From a virus, in IMG/VR virus record IMGVR_UViG_3300028840_008160, positions 124,001 through 188,000 of that record: a stretch of 64,000 nt of DNA; one strand, written 5' to 3'. Positions 47,282-55,779 of the stretch are shown here, in pieces. A model generated the notes under the pieces. It made no database searches. It was not told where the DNA came from and saw nothing but the letters and a program-made list of their open reading frames with translations. The position numbers and the translations under genes are program-made. Position 1 is the stretch's first letter. Each line of letters opens with the position of its first letter.

Positions 47282-47412
47282 TGAGGTTCAAGTCCTCATT
47301 CATCTGAATCTTACTACTGGTCTAGAACAGCTGGTAGGAGCAACTTTGGCGATAACGTAAAAGCCTTGGAAGTTAAGATGATCGTTCAACTGGCAAAGGA
47401 TACCTTCGCCAT
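47282..47412 (+). ncRNA. Orphan T-arm followed by a structured hairpin, unknown
   Basis: TGAGG TTCAAGT CCTCA (47282-47298) is a perfect T-arm without the rest of a tRNA. A stem TGGCGA (47347-47352)/TCGCCA (47406-47411) with inner GCC/GGC and GTT/AAC helices follows. Could be a decayed or permuted tRNA or a separate ncRNA. Confidence 0.4.
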
Positions 47413-47416
47413 TTAC

Positions 47417-47492
47417 TGGGGTGTAGCTCAATTGGTAGAGCATCGGCCTTTGGAGCCGAGTGTTGTTGGTTCAAATCCAACCACTCCAGCCA
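47417..47492 (+). tRNA. tRNA-Gln(TTG) 2
   Basis: Acceptor TGGGGTG/CACTCCA, anticodon arm TCGGC CTTTGGA GCCGA, G73, CCA encoded. Confidence 0.94.
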
Positions 47493-47511
47493 AAATATAT
47501 TAGGAGAAAAA

Positions 47512-47757
47512 ATGAATCAGATCGACAATTGTTGGTTGAAAGATATGGAAGGTTGTGATTTAGAATGTGGTGATCATTGTGGATATTATAAGTTTTTGCA
47601 AGTGATGAAAGATTTAATCAATAATTGGAGAGAAAGTTCAGAACATGCTAATCGTAATAATGACGAGCAAGCAGCTGGAATATTTCAATTATGTGCTAAC
47701 GAATTAGAATGTTCTTTGAAAACTGGTAGTGATAAAGTAGAACGCATTGGGGTATAG
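47512..47757 (+). CDS. Hypothetical protein, 81 aa
   Basis: TAGGAG site, ATG 47512. N-terminal CWLKDMEGCDLECGDHC has four Cys that could bind zinc; the rest is helical. Unrecognised. TAG stop is nucleotides 8-10 of tRNA-Gln(CTG). Confidence 0.6.
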   Translation: MNQIDNCWLKDMEGCDLECGDHCGYYKFLQVMKDLINNWRESSEHANRNNDEQAAGIFQLCANELECSLKTGSDKVERIGV

Positions 47758-47823
47758 TTCAATTGGTAGAACGCCTGACTCTGGATCAGGAAGTCTGAGG
47801 TTCGAGTCCTCATACCCCAGCCA
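47748..47823 (+). tRNA. tRNA-Gln(CTG)
   Basis: Acceptor TGGGGTA/TACCCCA, anticodon arm CCTGA CTCTGGA TCAGG, G73, CCA encoded. Codon CAG is in leader D. Confidence 0.94.
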
Positions 47824-47831
47824 TAAATTAT

Positions 47832-47908
47832 GCCCGCGTAGCTCAATTGGATAGAGCGTCTGGCTACGGACCAGGAGGTTGAGGGTTCGAATCCTTCCGC
47901 GGGTGCCA
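47832..47908 (+). tRNA. tRNA-Arg(ACG)
   Basis: Acceptor GCCCGCG/CGCGGGT, anticodon arm TCTGG CTACGGA CCAGG, CCA encoded. A34 would be deaminated to inosine to read CGC and CGA, both in leader D. Confidence 0.93.
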
Positions 47909-47915
47909 TATTTTT

Positions 47916-47992
47916 CGGGCAGTGGCGCAGTCTGGTAGCGCACTTGAATGGGGTTCAAGGGGTCGGAGGTTCAAATCCTCTCTGCCCGACCA
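47916..47992 (+). tRNA. tRNA-Pro(GGG)
   Basis: Acceptor CGGGCAG/CTGCCCG, anticodon arm CTTGA ATGGGGT TCAAG, A73, CCA encoded. Codon CCC is in leader D. Confidence 0.93.
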
Positions 47993-48007
47993 TTTTTGAG
48001 AATTATT

Positions 48008-48361
48008 ATGCAAAGTTTACACGGGTTAAGCCGAAACAAGTTATATGTTGATGATCCGCATGTGCAATCGCATGCAGCATTGTCTTTATTGGTGACCAAA
48101 TTAGGTGAAGAAAGTCATAAAGAATGGCTGACATTTCGAGTAAAATATTTAAGTCAATTCGAATCATTAGTTTGCCATTATTGTGGAAAAGAAGGATTGT
48201 TAATTGAAACTGATGATGAAGAGCATCTTGCTACCGTTGATCATGTAGTTCCATTGTCGAAAGGTGGAGCCGAATTTGATCCTGAAAATTTAGTTGTGGC
48301 TTGCCTTTCGTGCAATGGTAACAAGAAAGACAAGGATTATGATCGATATACGAACGATTAA
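48008..48361 (+). CDS. HNH endonuclease
   Basis: 117 residues. CHYCGKEG...[33 protein letters not shown] is a complete HNH with two CxxC pairs. Short form typical of phage HNH nucleases inserted among tRNAs. Overlaps the start of the radical SAM gene. Confidence 0.85.
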   Translation: MQSLHGLSRNKLYVDDPHVQSHAALSLLVTKLGEESHKEWLTFRVKYLSQFESLVCHYCGKEGLLIETDDEEHLATVDHVVPLSKGGAEFDPENLVVACLSCNGNKKDKDYDRYTND

Positions 48362-49325
48362 AAACGGCTATTGGTGGGATTCTATTGGCAAATTTGATGC
48401 GTTAGTTAATAACGAATTGTCGTTAAGAGAATTAACTATGCAAATAACTGATAGATGCAACATGAATTGTATTAAATGTAATAAGCGAAATTTTACATTT
48501 GAAGATATGAAATCTGAAGATGTTGTTAGAATCATAAACGAATCATGTGATCTAGGGCTAAAGCATATTCATTTTACTGGAGGCGAGCCAACACTGCATG
48601 CTGATTTTGTTGATTTTGTCAAATTATGTAGAAGTAAAGATTTACGAATAGACATGTCTACGAATGGTATGTTTAATTATGAAATGGGTAAGTCATTAGT
48701 TGATGCAGGTATTAATTCAATAAATGTTTCATGGGATTACATAGACAAAGAACCTGAATGTATCAGCTTTATCGGTGACTTTCCAATTAAAGTGTTTTTG
48801 AATCATATGGTGATACCAGATAATTATGATAAGTTGTGTGATTTTTTACTTCATGTGTTTAATTTGAAGTTCATTGAAGATATTCAGTTAATGCCGCCAA
48901 GAGGAGATGCGCAAAAGTTCACAAAAGAACAAATTAATGATTTTTGTCAAGCAGTTGATAAATCACATGTCTTAAGTAGATCTATTGTATCAGGCAAACG
49001 TCGTTTTCCAATGGTTGCTTATAAGATTTGTGATCTTTTAACTGATAGTGAGGCAGATAAAGGTATTTATCATGAACGAATAAGTTGGCCATGTCATAGG
49101 TCAAAAGCTGAATTACGAGTCGGTTGCAAAGGATTTGTAACATGTACTTATTTATATCGTGATGGTCATATTACATGTGGTTTAGATCATTCGGTAAAAG
49201 ATGCATGGGAAAAGTGTATGATTGAATGTGAATCTATACCACCTGTAAAACATATGTGTGATTTTAGTTGCAGTCCTGAAGTATGTTATTTCAATTATTT
49301 TGTTGAGAATAGAATGCCCTCGTAG
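48339..49325 (+). CDS. Radical SAM enzyme 1
   Basis: 328 residues from ATG 48339. CNMNCIKC (C40, C44, C47; CX3CX2C) binds the 4Fe-4S cluster; HFTGGEPTLHADF is the SAM-binding GGE motif. C-terminal Cys clusters (HMCDFSCSPEVC) suggest an auxiliary cluster (SPASM/Twitch type). Substrate unknown; such enzymes modify peptides, nucleotides or sugars. Its TAG stop is nucleotides 8-10 of tRNA-Arg(CCG). Confidence 0.87.
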   Translation: MIDIRTIKNGYWWDSIGKFDALVNNELSLRELTMQITDRCNMNCIKCNKRNFTFEDMKSEDVVRIINESCDLGLKHIHFTGGEPTLHADFVDFVKLCRSKDLRIDMSTNGMFNYEMGKSLVDAGINSINVSWDYIDKEPECISFIGDFPIKVFLNHMVIPDNYDKLCDFLLHVFNLKFIEDIQLMPPRGDAQKFTKEQINDFCQAVDKSHVLSRSIVSGKRRFPMVAYKICDLLTDSEADKGIYHERISWPCHRSKAELRVGCKGFVTCTYLYRDGHITCGLDHSVKDAWEKCMIECESIPPVKHMCDFSCSPEVCYFNYFVENRMPS

Positions 49326-49392
49326 TTCAATTGGATAGAGCACTAGATTCCGAATCTAGAAGTTGGAGGTTCAAATCCTCTCGAGGGTGCCA
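49316..49392 (+). tRNA. tRNA-Arg(CCG)
   Basis: Acceptor GCCCTCG/CGAGGGT, anticodon arm CTAGA TTCCGAA TCTAG, G73, CCA encoded. Codon CGG is in leader D. Confidence 0.94.
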
Positions 49393-49467
49393 CGGGGTAT
49401 AGCTCAGTCTGGTTAGAGCGCTGCGTTCGGGACGCAGAGGTCGTCAGTTCAAATCTGACTACCCCGA
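49393..49467 (+). tRNA. tRNA-Pro(CGG)
   Basis: Acceptor CGGGGTA/TACCCCG, anticodon arm CTGCG TTCGGGA CGCAG, A73. Directly abuts the previous CCA. Codon CCG is in leader D. Confidence 0.94.
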
Positions 49468-49511
49468 TTATCTTCGATTTAATGCATGATTATCATTCAA
49501 AGAGGTTAAAT

Positions 49512-50903
49512 ATGTCAATGGAAAAACTCTACGAATCGCTTCACAGACGTTTACGTCCCGAAGATGTCGCAGAACTTATTTTAAAAGTTTTGCACCCTAA
49601 TCTGACACGTTCTGAACGTGATGAGCTTAATAAAATCGCTAAGCATTCATTAAAGCGCGGAATGTATTCGTTTACTTCAATGGCTCAAGATTTTCATTGT
49701 GCTATTGCACCTGATCGCCAAGTAAAGAAAGCAAAGGAGTTGTTTGAAACTGCATATAAAATTGATTGTACTGACCCTGAAGCAGTACTTGCGTTGATTC
49801 GTACTATTTCCAAAGAGATAGAGAAAACTGTCGGTAAAGGTGATTTCAAAGACGACAGAATGAATCGCGAAGCACGTAAATCACATGGACTTGACATTTC
49901 TCGTCGTCGGTATAACAAATTGTTCAGATTTCTTGGCAGATTTGAACAAAAAGTTGAGAAGTATGTGTTTGAAATGCGCAAAGAACGTGCTACACGCGTT
50001 TCAAAATCGGGTCTTGCGTTTAAAGTTTCCGAGAAAGATTTTATGAAGTCAAAAGAAGCAGCATGCTTTGTTGCTTATTTTACTGCAAGAAAGAATCGCA
50101 GAAGTGTATTTACTAATTCATCGCAAGATCGTGCATATGATAATTTGTCAAAACTTTTATTGAACAAATTTAAATCAAATCCTTGTCGAGCAGGTTGGCG
50201 AATTATAGCTAGAGTGATGCCTGATGCTGAAATTGTTGCAAAATTAACAAAGAAAGACAAGATGGAATTGTTTGCGACATGGATTGATGTTCTTAATGAC
50301 ATTGCTGATATGCTTAAGACTGTGTGGTTGGGTAGCCGGTTCAATCGAGAAACTATGGTTGTTTCTCGCGGTGATGATTCAAGCACATGGAATTCTTTGG
50401 CTGGCGCATGGAACACTGCACGTCAAGGATGGTTCAGTCTTGTTTATGCTCTTGGCATGGATAAGATGCTTGAAACTGTTTGTTTTGGTAAGGTTATGAG
50501 ATTGATGGCTGCTGATGTTGTTCGTTGGCATCAGTCAAGTGGTGGTCAACTTGAGCCTGATACTTTGGTATGGGCCACATTACCAGCTCCATGGGAAGTC
50601 TTTTCGGGCGAAAAAGAATGTTCAAAGCAAATAGTTGAAGGTGTTTGCAAAAAGAATAATGTTGATCCTGTTCGAAAGAATTGGATAATGCCAATTAAGT
50701 CAAGATCAGCTGTTGAATTTAAACCGACGCCTGAACTTGTTCATGGTGTAACAGTGTCGCATCCAGGGTTGGCTAATATTCTTAAGAAAGCTGGATGGTT
50801 TTCTGGAAAGCAAGCTGTTCCAGTTTCAGAAGCAGTTGTAGTTGATCATGATGAACATGGAGCAGTTGTAGGAGCAAACTTTGCAAATGCGTCGTCGATA
50901 TAG
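49512..50903 (+). CDS. Conserved-type large-phage protein of unknown function, 463 aa
   Basis: ATG 49512 behind AGAGG. All-helical protein with SRGDDSSTWNSLAGAWNTARQGWF and MRLMAADVVRWHQSSGGQL. I recall related proteins in other phages with large tRNA sets, but not a function. It is less AT-rich than neighbours, like the genes at 17868 and 40060. It sits inside operon D and its TAG stop is nucleotides 8-10 of the next tRNA, tying its expression to the tRNAs. Confidence 0.6.
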   Translation: MSMEKLYESLHRRLRPEDVAELILKVLHPNLTRSERDELNKIAKHSLKRGMYSFTSMAQDFHCAIAPDRQVKKAKELFETAYKIDCTDPEAVLALIRTISKEIEKTVGKGDFKDDRMNREARKSHGLDISRRRYNKLFRFLGRFEQKVEKYVFEMRKERATRVSKSGLAFKVSEKDFMKSKEAACFVAYFTARKNRRSVFTNSSQDRAYDNLSKLLLNKFKSNPCRAGWRIIARVMPDAEIVAKLTKKDKMELFATWIDVLNDIADMLKTVWLGSRFNRETMVVSRGDDSSTWNSLAGAWNTARQGWFSLVYALGMDKMLETVCFGKVMRLMAADVVRWHQSSGGQLEPDTLVWATLPAPWEVFSGEKECSKQIVEGVCKKNNVDPVRKNWIMPIKSRSAVEFKPTPELVHGVTVSHPGLANILKKAGWFSGKQAVPVSEAVVVDHDEHGAVVGANFANASSI

Positions 50904-50966
50904 CTCAGTGGTAGAGCGCACGGCTCTTGGACCGTGTGGACGCTGGTTCGAGCCCAGCTGTCGACG
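50894..50966 (+). tRNA. tRNA with 8-base anticodon loop (Gln TTG-like or Lys CTT-like)
   Basis: Acceptor GTCGATA/TGTCGAC, T-arm GCTGG TTCGAGC CCAGC. The anticodon arm is CACGG CTCTTGGA CCGTG, one base longer than normal. By similarity to the loop CTTTGGA at 47417 it may be Gln(TTG) with an inserted C. Eight-base loops are known in +1 frameshift-suppressor tRNAs. Confidence 0.75.
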
Positions 50967-50975
50967 CTATACTAT

Positions 50976-51047
50976 GACCTTGTAGCTCAGCGGTAGAGCT
51001 GTCGGCTCCTAACCGACTGGACGCTGGTTCGAGCCCAGTCAAGGTCA
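50976..51047 (+). tRNA. tRNA-Arg(CCT) 2
   Basis: Acceptor GACCTTG/CAAGGTC, anticodon arm GTCGG CTCCTAA CCGAC. Last tRNA of operon D; its T-arm and variable region are nearly identical to those of the 8-base-loop tRNA just upstream. Confidence 0.9.
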
Positions 51048-51050
51048 CAA

Positions 51051-51082
51051 AATCGAGCAGTCAAAAACTGCTCGATTTTTTT
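51051..51082 (+). terminator. Terminator ending operon D
   Basis: AATCGAGCAGT (51051-51061) pairs perfectly with ACTGCTCGATT (51067-51077), followed by T-tract. Confidence 0.92.
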
Positions 51083-51120
51083 ATGTAAAATTATCAATGT
51101 GATTAGTAAAAAAAAAGTAT

Positions 51121-51861
51121 ATGATAACGTTAAGAGATCATCACTTTAAAGGTATTCAAATTGATATTAATGTCGAATGCAATCTTATGTGTTATAATTG
51201 CAATAGATCTTGCAGACAAGCACCTAGTAATGAAATGATGACAATTGATCAGATCAAGAAGTTCATTGATGAAAGTATTCAAGCAAATTATTGTTGGCCA
51301 CAAATTGATATTCTCGGCGGTGAACCGACATTGCATCCAAAGTTTCTAGACATTGTTCAGTTATTTAACGATTATAGACAAGTACATAATCCAAATTGTG
51401 TTTTGAAAATTGTTACTAACGGTTACACGGATGAAACAAATAGATTGATTGATGAAGCAAATAAAATCACACACTTATGGGTTGAAAATACATTCAAGAA
51501 ATCTGTTGTACAATCATTTAATCCATTCAATGTCGCGCCAATAGATACTCTTAGTGACATAGATTATTCAGCTGATTGCTGGATTTTGCAGTTATGTGGC
51601 AAAGGCTTGTCATTCAGTGGATATTATTTGTGTGCTGTTGCAGCATCTATTGACAGAATTTTTGGGTTTGATATTGGTCTAAAACATTTGACTGACATTA
51701 ATCAAGATGCACTTAAGAAGCAGTTAATAAAATTATGCCCATTATGTGGGCATTGGCAAATTCCAAATGATAAGTACGTTAATGAAGAAATAATGTCAAA
51801 AACATGGGTGGAAGCATATGCACGATACAAGCAATGTCGACCGAGATTGTCTTTATATTGA
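51121..51861 (+). CDS. Radical SAM enzyme 2
   Basis: 246 residues. CNLMCYNC (C20, C24, C27) and ILGGEPTLHPKF are the cluster and SAM motifs; CPLCGHW near the C-terminus may bind a second metal. It is followed, partly overlapping, by a glycosyltransferase, so a modified glycan or nucleotide-sugar product is conceivable. Substrate not readable. Confidence 0.87.
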   Translation: MITLRDHHFKGIQIDINVECNLMCYNCNRSCRQAPSNEMMTIDQIKKFIDESIQANYCWPQIDILGGEPTLHPKFLDIVQLFNDYRQVHNPNCVLKIVTNGYTDETNRLIDEANKITHLWVENTFKKSVVQSFNPFNVAPIDTLSDIDYSADCWILQLCGKGLSFSGYYLCAVAASIDRIFGFDIGLKHLTDINQDALKKQLIKLCPLCGHWQIPNDKYVNEEIMSKTWVEAYARYKQCRPRLSLY

Positions 51862-51868
51862 AGGATTG

Positions 51869-52543
51869 ATGGTTAGTTCTGGCTATGGTGACTATCTAAA
51901 AGTAACGTTGCCGTTGAACAAGTCATATTTTGATAACCTCGTGATAATAACTACAGTTGATGATTTCGAAACGCAATCAGTTTGCAAACAAAATGATATT
52001 AGATATTTGTTGTCCGATGAAATTCATAAGGATGGTGCAGGAATAAACCGAGGATTGACGTACAATAAAGCTGTAAAGAAGTTGAACAGATCTGGTTGGA
52101 TATTGTTTTTTGATGCTGATATTATTTTGCCTGTTAATTTTAGAACACTCTTACAACAGCAGCAATTAGATACTGAGTATTTGTACTACACTGGTCGTGT
52201 TGGTCCAGTTGATGACATCAAAAATCAAATAATAAGTTTTCTAGAAAATCGAGAGTTGATACATTCATGGGAGATGGGATCTGAATTTGCTAATCAAGGT
52301 CCATGGGGTTACTTTCAGTTATTCAACGTCAATGCGACAACATTAAGACATGATGAATGTTGGTACCCAGAAAACTTTCATGGTGTAGGTGAATCAGATA
52401 ATCAGTTTCAGTTGAAATGGGGTGACAAGAAACGCTTGTTACCACAACCTCAGTTTAGAGTAGCGCATTTGTATCACCAGTTGTCTTATGATGGTGAAGG
52501 CTTAAATTGGAATGGAAGAAGAACGCCAAAGCTTTGCTTATGA
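51869..52543 (+). CDS. GT-A type glycosyltransferase-like protein
   Basis: Start uncertain: ATG 51869 has AAGGA close by; the frame is open to ATG 51818 inside the radical SAM gene. VSSGYGDYLKVTLPLNKSYF, FDNLVIITTVDD, then GWILFFDADIILP (DxD-type metal motif) and YPENFHGVGESDNQF match GT2-like transferases. A role in glycosylating DNA, virion or host surface is inferred only from the family. Confidence 0.7.
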   Translation: MVSSGYGDYLKVTLPLNKSYFDNLVIITTVDDFETQSVCKQNDIRYLLSDEIHKDGAGINRGLTYNKAVKKLNRSGWILFFDADIILPVNFRTLLQQQQLDTEYLYYTGRVGPVDDIKNQIISFLENRELIHSWEMGSEFANQGPWGYFQLFNVNATTLRHDECWYPENFHGVGESDNQFQLKWGDKKRLLPQPQFRVAHLYHQLSYDGEGLNWNGRRTPKLCL

Positions 52544-52559
52544 AGGTGACTAAACTACC

Positions 52560-53171
52560 ATGTATTTAATTGTTGATTTTGAAGCTACGTGTTGGAAGAA
52601 AGACACTCCTGAAGGGCGTCGTAAAACTAATCGTAATGAAAATGAAATCATTGAGATTGGTGCTGCGATTGTCAATGATAGTTTTCAGATGATATCATCT
52701 TTAGGTTTGTTTGTTAAGCCGATATTGAATCCTGTGTTGTCAGATTTTTGTAAACAACTTACTACAATAACGCAAGAAGATATTGATAATGCTGAACCAT
52801 TGTCAAAAGCATGGATTAAATTTGAAAATGATGTAAGACTTATCACAGATAAAATGTTATCAGAGTTCGTGTTTTGTTCGTGGGGTCATTATGATAGACG
52901 ACAACTAAAGCGTGATTTAGATAGACACGGATTACAGTTTCCATTTACATATCATGTTAGTCTGAAACACGATTTTTTAGATCGAACAGGAAAAAGGTTT
53001 GGCGTTGGTCAAGCTTTACAGTATTTTGGATTGCAATTTGAAGGGACACAGCATAGAGGTGTTGATGATGCAAAAAATATTGCAAGAATTTTTGCTATAG
53101 AATGGAAATCAACAGGTTTTATATTAAGAGATGATCATAAATGCGCGACACAAGATATGTTGAAAAGCTGA
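52560..53171 (+). CDS. DEDDh 3'-5' exonuclease (ERI-1-like)
   Basis: 203 residues. YLIVDFEATCW (D-x-E), NEIIEIGAAIV, FCSWGHYDRRQLKRDL (D) and HRGVDDAKNIARIF (H...D) give all five DEDDh residues. The ERI-1/KapD subgroup degrades RNA 3' ends. Directly upstream of tmRNA, so it may trim structured RNA. Confidence 0.87.
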   Translation: MYLIVDFEATCWKKDTPEGRRKTNRNENEIIEIGAAIVNDSFQMISSLGLFVKPILNPVLSDFCKQLTTITQEDIDNAEPLSKAWIKFENDVRLITDKMLSEFVFCSWGHYDRRQLKRDLDRHGLQFPFTYHVSLKHDFLDRTGKRFGVGQALQYFGLQFEGTQHRGVDDAKNIARIFAIEWKSTGFILRDDHKCATQDMLKS

Positions 53172-53216
53172 GACAATTAGATTGATTATCTGTTTATTTG
53201 GATTATTAACATATCT

Positions 53217-53228
53217 GGCTCTTTGAAA
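53217..53228 (+). promoter_or_regulatory. boxA-like site before tmRNA
   Basis: GGCTCTTTGAAA, five bases before the tmRNA 5' end; resembles boxA. Confidence 0.35.
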
Positions 53229-53232
53229 ATTT

Positions 53233-53873
53233 GGGGGTGTACTGGTTATCGACGTGTGGTGTGAACTATGAGTTGCATGTCGAGGATAGTCGTTGGCCTC
53301 GTTAATCATCGGCTAAAACCATAACTGCCAAAGCTAATAACTTTGCGGTTGCTTTCGCTCGTCAGTTCGCTGACAATGTACGCTTCGGCGTCATGGCGGG
53401 AGCGCTCCAAGCTGCCTAATTAAAGGCAGCAAAGAAACAGGACGACGCCGCTGATTCTGTTTCTCAGCTAGCGGCTGGATTCTTAAGTGGGTTCGGCTTA
53501 AGAGTTAAGAAATACAGACCGATTCGTGGGGAATAGTTGGTCATCTACCTACCCGGCGTCTTATTAAAAGTTGACTAAACATGTAGTAACTTGTACGGAT
53601 TGTCACACGGACAGGGGTTCGATTAATTTGGTCGCTTTAGTTGGTAACAACTATTGAAAAGTGGGTGAATTCAAGGAACTCTAAATCAAGTAATTGACAT
53701 GACAACCTTGAGCCAAGTCGGTTGAAGAGCAAATGTAAACCGAAAGGTGCAGAGACTAAGAGGTGAGAAGCTCAATCAATAATCCTCTATTAGCGCCCAT
53801 CATCCAATACCATGGATGAAGAAATAGTCCACACCATCATGAAAATGATGGATTATGTGTCCCCTCACCTCCA
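53233..53873 (+). ncRNA. ssrA: tmRNA with a group I intron in the T-loop
   Basis: 5' end GGGGGTG pairs with CACCTCC (53866-53872); A73 follows and CCA is not encoded. The 5' region GCATGTCGAGG...TTGGCCTCG and the 3' region TTGACTAAACATGTAGTA match bacterial tmRNA. The tag reading frame probably starts at GCC (53328-53330) and ends with ALQAA then TAA (53418-53420), a 30-residue tag with an AA-ending degron like ALAA. tmRNA rescues ribosomes stuck on non-stop mRNA. The T-loop is interrupted by an intron (53624-53859); joining restores AGGGG TTCGATT CCCCT. Confidence 0.92.
53624..53859 (+). other. Group I intron in tmRNA (236 nt)
   Basis: 5' exon ends in T, intron ends in G. R element GTGCAGAGACTA (53747-53758) and S element AAATAGTCC (53822-53830) form P7. 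Same 12-base core as the tRNA-Asn intron at 21754. No ORF. T-loop insertion of group I introns into tmRNA has been described in bacteria. Confidence 0.88.
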
Positions 53874-53882
53874 TTAATTGAT

Positions 53883-53925
53883 AAGCCGTTATTGAGATCG
53901 AAACACTTAATAACGGCTTTCTTTT
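53883..53925 (+). terminator. Terminator after tmRNA
   Basis: AAGCCGTTATT (53883-53893) pairs perfectly with AATAACGGCTT (53909-53919), then TCTTTTG. Confidence 0.85.
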
Positions 53926-53990
53926 GTTGTTCAAATGTAGTGCATAAACACAATATTAAGAGTTCGAGACCGAACACTTCGAGAATTATT

Positions 53991-54914
53991 ATGGACATTA
54001 AAAAACTTCAAGAACAAATCAACAATGTTTACATTGGCGCTTTTGGATCAACGCCGTTACGCCAAAGATTAGAAGACATTCATGGCGAAGCAGATGAACT
54101 TTGTAGATTTACTGATTTACGTAATCTTCGAGAAGAAGCTGGTGATTTGTTAAGTTCATTAATACAGCTTTGTAATGAAGCTAATTGGGATGTTTCAGAA
54201 CTCATTAATGAAAATTTAGAAAAAATCAAAAAACGTTTGCAACAATATCATGGACTAGGTCGAAAGAAAACTATTGCTTTATTTGGTGGCGCATTCGATC
54301 CAATTACAATTGGTCATATAGAAGTTGCTAAACTAGTACTAGATACTAGTAAAACATTTGATGAAGTATGGTTCATGCCATGTTACCAGCATATGTATAA
54401 CAAAGAAATGGCAGCCGCTAAACATCGCTTGCAGATGTGTAATTTAGCGATAGAAGATGCTAGAATGAAAGTATTTGATTTCGAAATTAAACACAAGTTA
54501 GCGGGCGAAACATATCATACTGTAAAACAATTGCTAGGAACAGATTTTGCAAAGCACACATATGATTTCAGTATGATAATTGGAATGGATAACGCTAATA
54601 CATTTCACCAATGGGTTAATTTCGAAGATCTTGAAAGAATGCTTAGATTTGTTGTAGTTCCTCGAAAAGGAGAGACGAGGGATGAATCTGTAGATTGGTA
54701 TTTACATAGACCCCATATATACCTATCTCCTGATAATAGTATACCTCAGATATCTTCTAGTAAGATCAGAGAATGGTTACAGACATTCTATATCAACGCA
54801 TTACATGGTGGACGACAGGACGAATATCATCATGTCGTTGATTTACTAGAGAAGAATCTATCACTTAAAGTATTTGATTATATACGAAGTTGCGAACTAT
54901 ATGTCAAATCTTGA
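53991..54914 (+). CDS. MazG-like / NadD-like fusion protein
   Basis: 307 residues from ATG 53991. N-terminal ~85 residues are a MazG-type all-helical domain (RQRLEDIHGEADELCRFTDLRNLREEAGDLLSSL; E-x2-E and E-x2-D metal ligands). Residues ~90-300 are a nicotinate mononucleotide adenylyltransferase: ALFGGAFDPITIGHIEVA (T/HxGH) and ISSSKIREWL (ISxTxxR type). NadD makes NAD precursors; MazG cleaves NTPs. The fusion may couple nucleotide clean-up to NAD supply, possibly against NAD-depleting defences. Confidence 0.85.
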   Translation: MDIKKLQEQINNVYIGAFGSTPLRQRLEDIHGEADELCRFTDLRNLREEAGDLLSSLIQLCNEANWDVSELINENLEKIKKRLQQYHGLGRKKTIALFGGAFDPITIGHIEVAKLVLDTSKTFDEVWFMPCYQHMYNKEMAAAKHRLQMCNLAIEDARMKVFDFEIKHKLAGETYHTVKQLLGTDFAKHTYDFSMIIGMDNANTFHQWVNFEDLERMLRFVVVPRKGETRDESVDWYLHRPHIYLSPDNSIPQISSSKIREWLQTFYINALHGGRQDEYHHVVDLLEKNLSLKVFDYIRSCELYVKS

Positions 54915-55269
54915 TTTACTAACTGGATTATTAAGACCATTGTTGGATGTTGGTATAGTGCTCGAGTTAGTTTGGCACGAAAAGTATGGTTATGGATTTA
55001 ATATAGAAGGTTTTTATAAGTCGGGAAAAGTAAGTATTTATTGCAACGATGTGCCAGATGAACATCAATACATTGTTTTTAGTAGATATGATCAAACTGA
55101 TTATATAGATAATTTTAAAGATCTAGTTATTATAAATTATGAATGGTGGTTGAAGTCGCATGATCGACATGATGGCTGGGCAAAGCCAGATTCAAAATGG
55201 ATACAATTTTTGATTAATGAGTCTCTTATTAAACAAATACAAGATATTAAGTATGAACCAGCAAGTTGA
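54901..55269 (+). CDS. Hypothetical protein, 122 aa
   Basis: ATG 54901 overlaps the end of the fusion gene. Aromatic-rich (VWHEKYGYGFNIEGFYKSG, WWLKSHDRHDGW). Unrecognised; coupling suggests a related metabolic role. Confidence 0.6.
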   Translation: MSNLDLLTGLLRPLLDVGIVLELVWHEKYGYGFNIEGFYKSGKVSIYCNDVPDEHQYIVFSRYDQTDYIDNFKDLVIINYEWWLKSHDRHDGWAKPDSKWIQFLINESLIKQIQDIKYEPAS

Positions 55270-55318
55270 CAACATGTCGCTTCTAGATTGAATGTTGAGT
55301 TTATTGCATGCTAAGAAT

Positions 55319-55347
55319 GCTGTTCAATTGATTTGGGCAGCTTTTTT
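55319..55347 (+). terminator. Terminator after the NadD operon
   Basis: GCTGTTCAA (55319-55327) with TTGGGCAGC (55333-55341, two G-U pairs), then six T. Confidence 0.65.
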
Positions 55348-55437
55348 ATTGTTGTCGCTTACTTCACGAGTAGATTACAAGTAGTGCATAATATTCGTTT
55401 TAAATAATCTAATAATAGGTTAATTAGGAATCTTTGT

Positions 55438-55608
55438 ATGGTGCGTTCTAGCAAAATAAATTTAATTCAGATATACAGTGTCGCTTATACATGTTGTTAT
55501 TTATTAATAGTTATTTTAACAATTATGGCGTTAATTGGAATACATATGGCATTAAGTAATCTATTATCGTGGCGACATTGTAGTAAGATGAAAGTAATAA
55601 TGTACTAG
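55438..55608 (+). CDS. Small membrane protein, 56 aa
   Basis: ATG 55438, TAG 55606. One or two hydrophobic helices (YLLIVILTIMALIG) between basic ends. The surrounding 55348-55437 and 55609-55779 are very AT-rich and hold no other gene I can support. No clear ribosome site, so moderate support. Confidence 0.35.
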   Translation: MVRSSKINLIQIYSVAYTCCYLLIVILTIMALIGIHMALSNLLSWRHCSKMKVIMY

Positions 55609-55779
55609 AGTAATTTTTATATTTAATATAAGTACTAAACTAAATTTAAGATTAATTACGACACATTATGCTGATGGCGAACTAATTTATCAAGGTAATC
55701 AGTCGCTTTGAGATCGTGCTATTTACATGTAAAAGTATATATACAAACAAACTTCAAGATGGAATGTGATTAAATAAAT

